A DNA stretch of 64,000 nucleotides from Globomyces pollinis-pini (GCA_025399215.1 MU621099.1:62001-126000); one strand, 5' to 3'. Positions 1-10,807 are shown, counted from the first letter of the stretch. Numbers and translations: made by a program. The notes: a model not told the origin generated them from the sequence alone.

Positions 1-1608
1 GAACTCATGCAAGAATCTAAAAGAATTTCTAAATGGAAGACGTATTTATTATTTCATGTATATCGTACATCATTGATTATTTTGTAATATTCTGACCGCT
101 GATACTCTAGTACGGAGCATATATTTCCTATAATTTGCGAGTATCCCGAGTCAGAACCGGCATTGTCTGACTTGAAAGTACCTATTTTATAACTGACCTT
201 AGATATGTTTGAAGCAGTGTAATGAAACCGATGATTTGATAGTGTCCATTAACAACTCGTAATAATTCCCCAGTTCCTCATTTTGCAGGCTAAAAAGACG
301 CTTGCTAATACCTGATGCCAAAACTAGGGATATCATTGGAGTATATCTTTCCACAAAGAATTGTTTGGATTATTTAGATGTTATTGATACAAAGCAAGCT
401 TTGATTTTAAACCCAATCCGAGATTATTTGACGTATTTTAAAAGCATATCTAATTATAGTACACGAAAAGATGCATTGAGAACAGTCGTTTTACAAATTT
501 TACAAATTGGTGAATCGGAAATGGGAGACACAACAGAAAATGGTAAACGTTTTGGGAATAATTACCAGAGGATATCAAAGTATTGCTGTCTATATTCCCT
601 GCCAAATCTGGGTTTGCAAAAGAATATCAGGTTAGAAATGTTTTTCTTATTTTAGGTGGTATTGTGTGAGGAATTGATGGAACTACAAACGTTTTCATTG
701 GAGGAACAAGTATTATTTTCATTCTTATCGTTTAGGTTCGACATGTTGAAATTTTAAAGGTTCTGTTTGGGGAAACCGAAATGTCAGAAGCATTTGTTAT
801 GTTGAAGGACATGGAAGATTCAAGAAGAATCCACAATCATTTCCGAAGCAGAAACAATACAGTATCTGTCATCTTGTTTATCTATAGGATGAAATCAGCA
901 CTATTGTTCTCTCTAACCTATTTTGGCCAAAGCTGAATACAGGAGAATTTGATGTCCCTAATAGGCTTTTAGAGTATGATATTGATTTAACATGTCAGAC
1001 GCAGAAAATTATTTGTGGAGTCATTTGAGGAGATACAAAGATACCGAAAGTTAGAATGGATGTCAAATTCAGGAACTGTATCAATTGAAGTGTATAGAAG
1101 AAATGGCGAGTCATTTAAACTCAATGTATCACCATTAAATGCCAGTTTGCTATTGCAATTTGAAAGCGAAGGTTAGCAGCGAACCACTGATTAAATAGAT
1201 GTTGTTGAATATGATCATATCCGAAAGATCCTAAATTGTACAGTCGAGCAGCTCAACCATTCAATAAGATTCTGGGCAACACATAAAATTTTGCATTTAT
1301 TTGGTACTCAAATTGTCTCATTGGAGTCAGTGGACTTGACCGTTTTAAATCACATTAAAGGGACTGGAAGTATATCAGAAGTAATAACGAATGATGATAT
1401 TTCGATTGAGATGGCTGACAGTTTGGTAGCGTTAATCCCAGTTATTCGCAACATATTGACAAACTTTGGGGCTCTAAAAGGAAGTGAGATTATTGGAAAA
1501 ATTTCAATGTTTGGTTTTGGAACCCTCGCAATATCTGACCTGGATCTATTAGTTCAAAAGGGGGAATTAGAATACGATATGGATAAATACAAATTGGCGT
1601 CAAAATAA
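1..1608 (+). CDS. APC2: Anaphase-promoting complex subunit 2 (cullin-like), 5' truncated
   Basis: This is the C-terminal part of the APC/C cullin subunit, which with the RING subunit APC11 forms the catalytic module that ubiquitinates cyclins and securin. The reading frame is open from base 1, so the N-terminus lies outside the window. Spliced protein carries the cullin stretch RRLLIPDAKTRDII, a PIR-Y-L element, LKVLFGETEMSEAFVMLKDM followed by DSRRI, a FWP motif (about 930), and a C-terminal winged helix ending at 1608 (SLVALIPVIRNILTNFGAL). I traced nine introns, all 25-30 nt: 84-110, 178-202, 259-288, then near 525, 630, 715, 865, 980 and 1173. Each restores frame and homology. The individual open frames at 302-655 and 1291-1608 are exons of this one gene. 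I first considered MSH4 and rejected it once the cullin motifs appeared after splicing. Confidence is high. Confidence 0.9.
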
Positions 1609-1822
1609 CACTCCAGATTACTAATTCCAATAAAAATATACCTTTACCTTGCTCAAAATTTTAATAGAATTGAAAATAAAACAGTTACAACGTTAGAAGT
1701 ACACTAAATTTCACTATTTGCAGCACCAAATTATGAGGTGTCGCGTTTTCAACAACATTTGAGGCGTGCGGAAAAGCGGAAACTCGTAAGTTCTGATTCA
1801 AAGACTTCACCTCATTTTCACT
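1609..1822. promoter_or_regulatory. Intergenic spacer between APC2 and acyltransferase A
   Basis: This 214-bp stretch is AT-rich and holds no coding frame that I can support. It must contain the APC2 3' end signals and the promoter of acyltransferase A. I see no clear TATA element. Confidence 0.4.
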
Positions 1823-3604
1823 ATGTCCGCAGCAGTCACAAACAACCCCGCAGACAATAAGGAAGAACTAAAGGCAGAGAATAATCCAGGTTCTGAGCAG
1901 CAACCCGATACTCCTGCAAACAAAACTAAAAAACCAAAGAAATTGAACAAGCGAAAGATTAAATGGATTAAAGCAACTGCTGGTGTCAGATCAAAACCTT
2001 CAAAACCAATCTTTCCTGATAATACATTGTCTATTGTAGAGCGTTTCTTTCATCATTCACCACCCAATTCATCTCAAGTATTGTTATTTTGATTAACATA
2101 TTAAGATTGTCATGGCAGTAGCTACTAGAGTTGTTATGCCGCGCTTAGCACGTCATCTATCAGTGAAGCGTTTGATTGAAATCGCCAAATTAACGTCAGC
2201 TGAAATGTATAGAACCTCTTGTATCTTGGATTATGAAACTCATACTCTATCTCCCATGGGTAGCACTGCAGCAGATATACGAGTTAATTACAATTTCACG
2301 GTTTTCGAAAATGACGCGAGTCCGATGCAAGTAGCTCAAAAAGTCTTGAATCATAAATTTGATATGAAAGATACGTCACTTCCATGCTGGAAAATCGATA
2401 TTATTGGTCCTAAAGAAATGGATGGAGACGGTTTTACCTTGGATAAAGATTCAAATGAATTATTACCAAAGTTTTACATGTTCTTTTCATTTCACCATTG
2501 CCTTGGAGATGGCCTTTCTGCATTTTCTTATGCAAGATTATATTTTTCCAAGATGGACGCTTATAGTTTCAATGCAGAGTCTCTTCACTTGGATAAAGTA
2601 CCATTAAGTTCTGCACTTCCTCCACTTCTTGATAATTATATCAATCCAAACTTTTTTGGGGTGGTCCCAGGTAATTTATGTTGTATTCCTAAACTTTAGC
2701 CATAATTGAGCTTTTGGGTCAACAAATCCGTAAAGCCAAACAGAAACCGTATCGTTTGAAGCAATTTGCCATTGAAAATACTGCAAATACTGGGAGTGAA
2801 TCTGAATCAAATGCTGTACATCAGACTGGGATCAGACACGTTATTTTTGATGAACAATTTTCAGCTGATATGCTGCAGAACACAAGACATCACAAAACAA
2901 CACTATCAGGAGTAATTATAGTAGCTGCATTAGCAGCAGTAAGAATCTCATTTACTCCCAGAGTAGAGAAAGCTGGTAAATCACTGCCAAAGTATACATC
3001 GTGGGTATGTACTTCATCAATGCGACACTTACTTCCAAACTCCAAATTGCTAGAAGGTGCCGATAAAGAATCAGACCCTTCAATTATGGAATTTGGCGGT
3101 TATGGAGGATCCATTTCTGATGAACAGTTCAAGTTTAGTGAAAAGTCAGAACTATGGAGCAGATCGAAGGCTGTTAGAAATCAAATTACGGGCCAGTTTT
3201 TCAAGTCCATGCGAAGACTTAAGCTAACAAATTACACATATCGTAAGCAAGCTCTTTGGAAGAAATTGCAAAAACAATTAGATTTGCAAGAGATTACACG
3301 AAGTTATTCTGTGGAAGTTGCTAACATGGGATCGTGGGAATATCCAATATCAAAGAGAGCAACAGGACCTGATGATACTGTCACAATGGATTGGTTTTTT
3401 GGATCTCAAAATAATTCATTTTTGGGAGCAAGAGCATTATTTTCGCTGGCAGTGATATCAATAGGGAATACTCTCAGTATTTTAATATCATATGATATGG
3501 CATCTATAACTGAAGTTGAAGCTGATGCTTTTGTGAAAGCATTTGAACAAACGATGCAGAAGATGAGAACTTGTTCAGATCCAATTTTGCTTCAATCTCT
3601 ATAA
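1823..3604 (+). CDS. HHxxxDG-type acyltransferase, paralog A
   Basis: A member of the condensation/wax-ester-synthase/alcohol acetyltransferase-like superfamily. The catalytic motif FHHCLGDGLS (HHxxxDG) is coded near 2492-2520. The acceptor and acyl donor cannot be told from sequence. Architecture: a short Lys-rich N-terminus with KIKWIKATAGVRSKP (about residues 45-60), an N-lobe ending in FFGVVPA, a short linker of about 25 residues rich in Ser/Glu, then a C-lobe with SSMRHLLPNSKLLEGADKE and VANMGSW. Two introns are visible: 2078-2105 (28 nt, after codons for SSQ) and 2671-2699 (29 nt, inside the codon after VVP). Both positions are shared with paralogs B (23.4-25.4 kb) and C (32.9-36.3 kb). 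No signal peptide is obvious. This is the most compact of the three paralogs. Family assignment is secure at the superfamily level only. Confidence 0.8.
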
Positions 3605-3676
3605 TATATTATGTTCTCTTTATATAGTTTTCTGCCTTAAGCAATAACTTTCTGAAAGAATTCAATAATTTTTATC

Positions 3677-4637
3677 ATGAACAATTCAACAATTACATTG
3701 GAAAAGTTACAGCAATCCCCATCCTTTAAATGCGGATATTCACCAAAGTATGAGAGAAATATAAGAGTATTTGCATGCAATATGATAGAATCAGCTGCGG
3801 TATTGTTAAAGCTGTATAGTATTTTCAAATTAATAGTTAGTCCTCAAGTTGCTGCTGCTACTGCTCAAGTTTTATTACATCGGTTCTATTTTATGGTTTC
3901 AATATCAGAATTTCCTTTGTTTGTAATATTACTGTCAAGGAATTAAAGTTAGGATGTTATTGGTGCATGTCTATATCTTTCATCTAAATTGGAAGAATGT
4001 CCTCGTAGACTTCGAGAATTATTATCAGTATTAGACTATCTTAGAAAGAAGGCAGAGGTAAGTTTAAGGGATGCTAAATGACAGAAATTACCGTTAACAA
4101 AACTTGACATAACGAAAGCAGTATTACGTTGTCTCTCTAATTACAATTCTTTTTAGCTATATTTCGATTATCGAGAAGGATTACTAAAAGCCGAGATCGA
4201 GATTTTGGCTCAACTAGCATTTAATGTACATGGTAAGTGAGCTGTTATTTGATTGGATCAAGTTGAATTACCACACGGATTTATGCTCAACTATTTATCA
4301 TCACTGGAACTTTCAGATCACCCGGAATTACCTCAGATTGCATTAAATTATCTTCATGACAGGTTCCCAACTATTCGCGTTAAATATTAGTCTTCGAACC
4401 ATTTCATGCGTATTATATCAACCTCCAGCAATTGCAACTGCAGTTATATTTTTGGCTGCTAGAGATTGTAAGGTAGCATTACCTGAAAACCCACCTTGGT
4501 ATGGAGTATTTGATGCAGATTATGAAGACATTGAATTGATTTGTACGTTAATACTGGAATTGTATGAATTGAAAGATGGAATTGTAGGATTTCCGGAAAC
4601 AATCAAGCCAGATTTAGCAAAGCCGTTAGTTACTTGA
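3677..4637 (+). CDS. CCNL: Cyclin L (CDK11/CDK12-type cyclin, splicing-associated)
   Basis: Encodes two cyclin boxes of an L-type cyclin, which pairs with CDK11-type kinases in transcription and pre-mRNA splicing. Spliced sequence includes LLKLPQVAAATAQVLLHRFY, ACLYLSSKLEECPRRLREL, YREGLLKAEIEILAQLAFNV, ALNYLHDSLRTISCVLYQPP and IATAVIFLAARDCKVALP, in the order expected for cyclin L. The Arg/Ser-rich tail of animal cyclin L is absent; the protein ends at 4637 soon after the second box. Introns traced: 27 nt near 3814, 30 nt near 3926, 99 nt at 4058-4156, 30 nt near 4213 and 28 nt near 4363. The 99-nt intron is the exception and contains a proximal acceptor that would give a premature stop (see findings). 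Start ATG at 3677 lies 72 bp after the upstream gene. Confidence 0.85.
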
Positions 4638-4752
4638 ACAGAAAATAAAATTTAATGATTATTATAACGATTACCGGTTTAATATATTGGTATGGATTCA
4701 ATGCTACTCTGTTAGTATTCAATCCAATTCGTTTTCTTTTTTTCTTGAATTG

Positions 4753-5740
4753 ATGGAGGACGAGGAACTGGATGAAGATTTGTACGGTGCTGATACCAAA
4801 GCAGAAGGTTTTGACGATCATCTTCACTTACATGTAGATGATGAATCCGATGACGGTGTAGATGAGGATTCGGAGAGTGTTTGAATTTATTCATCTAAAC
4901 ATACAGGATATTGAAATTGTTCTTGATAATGCACCAGCAGCAGAAGACAAGTAATCTGATCCTAATAATTTGATTATTCTTAGGCCAAAAGAGGCAGCGA
5001 AACCGTTGATTGGACTTCCTATTCCAAAGTTGGACAGCACTGGTGTTTCTGCTCCAGTGAAATCTGGAATTGATATAGAAGCGATGGGGCAGTATGAGGG
5101 GGTTGATATTATCAATGTAGACTTGGATGGATTTGAAGATAAACCATGGCGTAAACCTGGTGCAGATATTACGGATTACTTTAACTTTGGATTTAATGAA
5201 CAAAGCTGGAGAGCCTATTGTACAAAACAAAAACTATTTAGGGATGAATTACAAAGTAGAGCGGTGAATAATTCATTCGCTTATGTTTTTAGGCTCGAGA
5301 GCAACCTGATGTTGATTTTGATTATGATTTGCAAACTCATGATCAAACTAGAGAACAAGACTTTGGATCAAGTAAATATCAAAGAAATGCCCCATCAGAT
5401 CGAAGGAAACGTCACCGTGATGGTTCCGTAGATCGTGGAAGGTGATCCCATTTATATTAAGACTGTAGCGAAACATCTAAATCTCATCGAGATGGATCTT
5501 CTAACTTTCATTCGTCACGGTCTGCAAAGATTGGATCTAGGGATCGCTCTAGGGAAAGAGATCGGAGTCGTGATCGGTACTACTTAATTGCCTTTAAACT
5601 TTAGTGGTCGTGATCGTGATAAGAAGAAAGACAGAGATTCCAGGCGTTCTGATAAACGAGACGATGACATTGACGACCGAAGAGACCGCGATCGGGAGAA
5701 GGTATCATCTAGTAGTAGAAGACGGCGTGATCGATCTTGA
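4753..5740 (+). CDS. FIP1: Pre-mRNA 3'-end processing factor FIP1
   Basis: FIP1 tethers poly(A) polymerase to the cleavage and polyadenylation factor. The diagnostic Fip1 motif [19 protein letters not shown] followed by NEQSWRAYC is coded at about 5140-5220. Upstream is an acidic N-terminus ([14 protein letters not shown]) and downstream an Arg/Asp/Ser-rich tail (repeated [22 protein letters not shown]), the layout of FIP1L1-type proteins rather than short yeast Fip1. I chose the ATG at 4753 because the upstream in-frame segment looks like 5' UTR and splices poorly. Introns of 27-33 nt lie at about 4882, 4950, 5261, 5442 and 5579 (last: 28 nt). Two donors start GTTTG or GTGAAT rather than GTAAG. 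The gene ends 70 bp before the ABC transporter. Confidence 0.88.
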
Positions 5741-5810
5741 GAACCAAATATATTTCTATTAACTGGTGTTTTTGATTCCTTTAGTTGAGCGGAGTATTTT
5801 TTTTCATCTT

Positions 5811-8094
5811 ATGGGAACTAAAATCCAACTGCCACCTCGATTGCTCTCTCTGGTTCGGGGATATCTCACCCATAAAGTGAAAATACAAAGAGGGGTATTA
5901 TCATTTGTCTTGATATTCGCTTTCTTGAAAATCAGAGGTGTAATTCGCAACAAAGGAAAATCAAAAGGAGTTACAACTCAAACCCAAACAAGGAAAGGGA
6001 AAAAGGGGAAATCATACGTTGGCGGAGAAGTAGATGCTGTCTTTTTGGAGCGGTTCAAGAGAATTTTAAGCATTATAGTTCCAGGGGTAACTTCAAAGGA
6101 ATTTTGGCTTTTATCGCTCTTCTCTGGTTTTTTGGTGAGTCTTTGATAGAATCTTATATTTAAAGGTTGGAAGAACTGCGCTATCTTTGTATGTTGCTGA
6201 ATTGGATGGTCGAATTGTCTCCTCCTTGGTTTGGTAAACTACATGCCCATTAACGAATTTAGTGGAAACGGGAAGCAATTCTTGTTAAACATTTTGTTCT
6301 GGATGCTGATTGCGATTCCTGCAACTTATACAAATTCTATGTTGACGTTTTTACAAGGGAAACTAGCAATTGGGTTTCGTTCACGACTGACAAATTACTT
6401 GCATACTCGTTATCTCAGAAATATGACCTTTTACAAAGTAGCCAATCTTGATGATCGAATTAAGAATGCTGATCAGTTAATCACAGAGGATGTCTCGAAA
6501 TTCTGTAACAAAGTTGCTGAAGTAACAAAATTCATTGGATTAACATTTTAGCTTTACTCTAACTTGACAAAACCAATCTTGGATACAATTATTTACAATT
6601 GGCAATTAATTTCTAATGTTGGAGGCGACAGTGTGTTCTCTGTCAATGTGTTTGTCCATGCAACTGCATTTTTAATCAGAGTTTTGACACCTCCTTTTGG
6701 AAAGATGGTAGCACAGGAGCAGAAGTTGGAAGGTACTACTCATTCATTTTCATAGATAGGCGAGTTTCGATACATACACACCAGACTAATTGAAAATGCG
6801 GAAGAGATTGCGTTGTATTCAGGAGCAAAATTAGAAAAAGAAAATTTGGATAATTCTTACAGTGCACTTGTCGCCCATGTTAGCAAAATATTTACAACAA
6901 GAATTTGGCATGGAATGATGGAAGATTTTATAATTAAGTATTTATGGGGAAGTGCAGGTTACCTTCTTTGTGCAGTGCCTGTTATTTTTGCTGGTGCCGA
7001 ATCTGCGGGTGGTTCTGAAGAAGTTGGAAGTAGAACACAGCAATACGTAACTAATCGTCGACTCTTGATTGCTGCATCAGATGCCTTTGGTAGAATTATG
7101 TAATTGAAAAGTGTGACTTAACATCTTTAGGTATTCATACAGTGAAGTTTCGGAATTAGCAGGGTATACACAAAGAGTCTCAGAGTTAATATCTGTATTT
7201 GATGATATCGACAACAACAAATATACGAAGCAGTTGGTAGCTAATGCCAACCCTGCGATATTGGGTGAAAGAGGAACCATAAAAGAATCAGATGTTATTG
7301 AATTTGAAAAAGTACCGATTGTGGCTCCAAATGGTGATATTCTTGTAAAGGAGTTGACTTTCCATGTACGACCGGGCATGCATTTATTAATTGTTGGACC
7401 AAATGGTTGTGGAAAATCATCATTGTTTAGAATTTTGGGTGGTCTTTGGCCAGTCTTTGGAGGAGTGGTGTCGAAACCAAATATTAAGAATGTTTTCTAT
7501 ATCCCCCAACGTCCATACCTTACAATGAGTACACTACGTGATCAAGTTATCTACCCAGATAATCATTCAGAGATGAAACAGAAAGGAGTAACAGATCAGG
7601 ATTTGATTGACATCCTTGAAATTGTACAAATTGGTGGTATTGTTGAAAGAGAAGGTGGTTTTGATGTTGAAAAGGACTGGAAAGATGTATTGGCAGGAGG
7701 AGATAAGCAGCGAATCGCCATGGCTCGATTATTCTACCATAAACCCCAATACGCGATTTTGGATGAATGTACCAGCTCAGTAGGTATGGATATTGAAAAG
7801 ATTATGTATACCCATGCGCAAGAGTTGAACATTTCTTTGATTACTGTTTCTCATAGGCCATCTCTTTGGGAATACCACAACTGGATATTACAGGTAAGAT
7901 TAATTATTGTAACCCATTACTAGTATGATGGACAAGGAGGCTATGTATTTACAAGGCTTGATGCTAAGAAACGATTGGCACTTCAAGAAGAGAAGAATGA
8001 TATTGAGCAGAAACTAATTGAAGCACCTAAAATTGAAAAGAGGCTAGCAGAATTGCGTGAACTGCTACAAGAGCAAAAACAACTTCGCGACTGA
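5811..8094 (+). CDS. Peroxisomal ABC half-transporter, subfamily D (ABCD/PXA-like)
   Basis: A half-size ABC transporter of the ABCD family, which carries fatty acyl-CoA or related acids into peroxisomes. Transmembrane domain markers: [66 protein letters not shown] and the EAA-like stretch [13 protein letters not shown]. Nucleotide-binding domain: Walker [10 protein letters not shown] (about 7398), signature [14 protein letters not shown] (usual family form LSGGE) and Walker [11 protein letters not shown], then the switch histidine in [12 protein letters not shown]. The C-terminus is a short coiled coil (about 8000-8090). Introns: about 6136 (31 nt), 6233 (29 nt), 6551 area (30 nt), 6732 (28 nt), 7099 (31 nt) and 7893 (30 nt). 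What first looked like a frameshift at 6230 is resolved by the 29-nt intron. The likely start is the ATG at 5811. Assignment to ABCD1/2 versus ABCD3 is not settled. Confidence 0.9.
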
Positions 8095-8607
8095 TTCAAT
8101 ACAATAAAACTCTGAATACATTTTGAATGATTTATGGCTTTGTTAGTAGCTTGAATATTTCATTGAATTTCAAGACTGAAATCACTACCAACATTGGATG
8201 CTGTATCCATTCCTGTCGGTTGTTTGTCTTCTTTCAGTCCTGCTAACTTCTGTCGTTTGTTGACAATTGGAAAGTAATTGGTGATCATTGACTTGTCCGA
8301 AGTAAAGAATGCTTTGGTTCCATTCCTCGTTTATTCTTAATCCTTCGACTTTTTGTTATACCCTTCGTTATTCTAACATCCCTTTCAAATGATAGAATCA
8401 CTCCTCTTCATTTGACTTTAACTCGGTGAGAAGTGACTTAGCAAACGACCATTCGCATCTTCCATGCTTCCCATTAAGCTTTATTTTCACCCTCCTCCAA
8501 CCTCAACTTTTCGGATCCCTTTTCCTTCGCTTTTCCTTCCTTGAACAACCTTCCAGTCATTTGACAGTTTTCGTTCTTTTTTTAAGATTCCCCCCAAACT
8601 TTCCCAA
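8095..8607. other. Gene-poor, pyrimidine-rich spacer
   Basis: About 510 bp without a gene I can support. The top strand becomes C/T-rich from about 8200 to the ATG at 8608, like a promoter/5' UTR of the fumarylacetoacetase remnant that follows. A short open frame at 8426-8626 has no ATG start and no recognisable protein features. Confidence 0.4.
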
Positions 8608-8758
8608 ATGGCTTTCATCCCCGTAAATCCTGACTCTGATTTTCCATTGAACAATATCCCGTTCGGAATTATTTCTACCGACGCTGATGTATTTGAATTA
8701 TGCTAGTAGTATAGATAAGGCACCGAATGATACCGGTTTTCTTAGTTGATGTTCTCTG
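8608..8758 (+). pseudogene. Decayed 5' end of a fumarylacetoacetase (FAH) gene
   Basis: An ATG at 8608 opens MAFIPVNPDSDFPLNNIPFG followed by IIST, which matches the conserved N-terminus of fumarylacetoacetate hydrolase, the last enzyme of tyrosine catabolism (family form: M-x-FIPV-x2-DSDFP-x2-N-x-P-x-G). After codon 27 a 26-nt mini-intron (8690-8715 region) can be drawn that joins to IRHRM...PVFLVDVLC, resembling the next FAH strand R-x-RIGVAIGDQILDL, and then a stop follows. Nothing of the remaining roughly 380 residues or the catalytic FAH domain is found downstream, where an unrelated small ORF and a transposon remnant lie. I infer a truncated, non-functional copy, possibly broken by the transposon activity next door. 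The N-terminal match is good but short. Confidence 0.55.
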
Positions 8759-8942
8759 CTAAAAGTTAGTCAAAGTGTCCAAAAAATCGATCTGCCTGTG
8801 ACATAAACTTTGGTACAAATCATTAGGGTAGGCATATGAGCAAAGATTAAAGGTGGACAAATGTGCTAGACTAGTACTAAAGACTTGTTTATACCAGATA
8901 TTGTTGTTTAAACGAAGTAAATTTTCTCTATAAAAGTATATA

Positions 8943-9098
8943 ATGAGTTTATTCGAAGCTATCAAAAAGAGTATGTGGATTAAGGCTGAAGATTTCCCCC
9001 CTATTCCTGAATATGCTTGGAGTCCTGGAATCTCAGAACAGCCGAAATTGAGACGTTATTTAGATGCTTGGATTGATTCTGTTAACGATGCTGAATAA
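8943..9098 (+). CDS. Small protein of 51 residues, unrecognised
   Basis: A complete ATG-to-stop frame with protein-like composition: starts MSLFEAIKKSMWIKAEDFPP and continues with IPEYAWSPGISEQPKLRRYL, ending in DAWIDSVNDAE. Proline/aromatic spacing (PPIPEYAW-PG) and even residue use suggest a real short protein rather than chance. There is no transmembrane segment or clear signal sequence; the amphipathic N-terminus could be a mitochondrial presequence. A TATA-like run (TATAAAAGTATATAAT) lies just before the ATG. I do not recognise the family. It may be a small mitochondrial subunit, but that is a guess. It sits between the FAH remnant and the transposase remnant. Confidence 0.5.
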   Translation: MSLFEAIKKSMWIKAEDFPPIPEYAWSPGISEQPKLRRYLDAWIDSVNDAE

Positions 9099-9429
9099 AC
9101 TTTTTAAACTATTATTTCAAGCTAGGTATTATACGATTGTGTAAAGTTTAATATCAATCTTTCTTTTTACTTAACGGTATTCTTTTTCAAAGTCAGAAAT
9201 TGAGACGTAATACTCTCTTTAACGTTTCCTCTCTTTCTCTTATTCTTCTGGTAATAATCCCTATAAGAAAATAATTTCCTGTAAATGTTTTTCTTTTTTT
9301 TATGAAGTGTAAATATTTTTAGACGTTTCTCGGCATTCATTCCATCATACGAATCCATTATTAACATCACCAAGTCACGTGATGGTCCAAAAAGTATTGG
9401 AAGAAAATCAATAAATTTCCAAAAACTTT

Positions 9430-10587
9430 TCCACTTAATTTTAGTTTGTGGGACACCTTTAGCATCTGCATTTACTATGGCAGATAGTGAAAAGAGTTTA
9501 AACAATGTTTTAAATGATGAATTTCCTGATGCTATGAAATTATACTGTTAATTATCTTATTGTAGTACTCGTTAGTTTTAAATAACTTTCTAACTAATTG
9601 CATCAAATGGAAGTAACACATTTGATTGATTTGATGCAATTAGTTAGAAAGTTATTTAAAACTAACCAGTACTACAATAAGATAATTAACTTTATCAAAG
9701 CATGTCATTTTTCACTAGACGATGACGAATATGTAGAAATATGGAATAAATTCATTACCGAATACGATAAAGAAGATCTCCCATTGAATGATCCAGGACG
9801 TTTATTTTGTACATGGATTATAGAGCGGTGTAAACCAGGATCAGAACTAGACAATTGTCGGGCATTTTTAACGCCTTGTGGATTTGCTACAACAAATAAT
9901 CATGTAGAAAGTTACATTGCCACTTTAAAAAGGACTCTAACGGAAAGAAATCTATTCACTATACCAAAGTTGTTTGATAAACTTTTTCGACATATTGTTC
10001 ATGATCTGGCTGATCCATTATCAACGGAATTTAGTTTTAGAACAAACATTCCTTCAACAAGAACAATCAATTCTGCAAAGAAGCAATTAGATGCAAAATT
10101 GATTCAAATATTCGCAAATAACAGACAATTAATGAATGTACAACAAGAGCTTGAAGAACCTGATAGGGTGTGCGATTATTACGATGATAATAATGATGAT
10201 GTTGAAAGGACTCATGTAGACACAATTATTTATCAAAATGCCTATATCGAAAGGAAAGGTCTGCCAGAAACTGGATGGACCGTTAATCTTGACAATGACT
10301 CTTGCGAATGTTTAATCCATATGAAGGATGGAAGCTGTGTACATGTTTGTGCTGCTAAGATGAGGATCGGACAACCTTTTCCAGGATGTAAAAACACTAC
10401 AAGAAGGTCAATGGTCAGTCAAAGAGGACGTCACGGTAATGTACCAATTCCTACAATAATTGGGAAAAAAGGTACAGCCAGAAGTAGAGGAATTGGTATA
10501 CCAATTCGAGGAAGTGGTGCAATTAGGGGAAGGTCGCCTTTGGTAGGTAGAGCATTATCAATAATAAAGGAATTTCAATTTACTTAA
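9430..10587 (+). mobile_element. MULE-type transposase remnant with SWIM zinc finger
   Basis: Remnant of a Mutator-like element transposase. The left part (about 9440-9547) carries two fragments of the MULE catalytic domain run together: PLASAFTMADSEKSL, resembling the plaf-x-lt-x-sE strand, and NDEFPDAMKLYC, resembling the FP-x2-x-LLC strand before the expected WH. The stretch normally between them and the WH are missing. A foldback palindrome follows (9547-9690). From 9598 a 329-residue frame runs to 10587: TTNNHVESYIATLKRTL is the typical C-terminal element (TNN-x-ES) and DSCECLIHMKDGSCVHVCAA is a SWIM zinc finger (CxC...CxH). The catalytic core is broken by deletion and the inverted duplication, so it is unlikely to be autonomous. 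No terminal inverted repeats or target duplications were found by eye. Confidence 0.75.
9547..9690. repeat. Foldback inverted repeat, 62-bp arms
   Basis: Arm 1 (9547-9608) is the reverse complement of arm 2 (9629-9690) with one visible mismatch; the loop is 20 nt (9609-9628). Arm 2 is part of the transposase frame (coding LVRKLFKTNQYYNKIIN), while arm 1 interrupts the frame after the LYC motif. It is therefore an inverted duplication of transposase sequence. Confidence 0.9.
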
Positions 10588-10609
10588 GTGTTTCTATCAT
10601 TCACCAAAA

Positions 10610-10714
10610 CTTTTAGATTAAATGAAAATACTTTTAGAATAAGTTCAAAACGTTTTAGAATAAATGAAAATACTTTTAGAATAAGTGGAAAAGTTTTTAG
10701 AATAAATTGCACTC
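10610..10714 (+). repeat. 21-bp tandem repeat, five units
   Basis: The string (c/g/t)TTTTAGA recurs at 10610, 10631, 10652, 10673 and 10694, an exact 21-bp period; alternate units end in AATGAAAA or AAGTTCAAAA. It starts 22 bp after the transposase stop, where sub-terminal repeats of a transposon would lie. Confidence 0.85.
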
Positions 10715-10807
10715 AAAACTTTTTGTTCTTTTTCAGTCCAACACAATTCTGGTGAATTTATACCAATCGCATTAGATATAAGCAGATCGCATCATCAAGG
10801 AATTCGC

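Noticed and set aside
302..1608. First impression of an MSH4/MSH5-like mismatch repair protein at the window start
   Set aside because: After splicing nine mini-introns the motifs are cullin-type and fit APC2 from end to end.
4630..5230. Minus-strand open frames opposite FIP1
   Set aside because: Shadows of the acidic and Fip1-motif coding exons on the plus strand.
6225..6260. Apparent frameshift in the ABCD transporter before the NGKQFLLN segment
   Set aside because: A 29-nt GT...AG intron removes the conflict and restores family homology.
8426..8626. Hydrophobic 66-residue open frame before the FAH remnant
   Set aside because: No ATG start, C/T-rich promoter-like DNA, overlaps the FAH start in another frame.
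9167..9505. Minus-strand frame of 112 residues
   Set aside because: Opposes transposase-like coding sequence on the plus strand and has low-complexity Lys-rich composition; no family seen.
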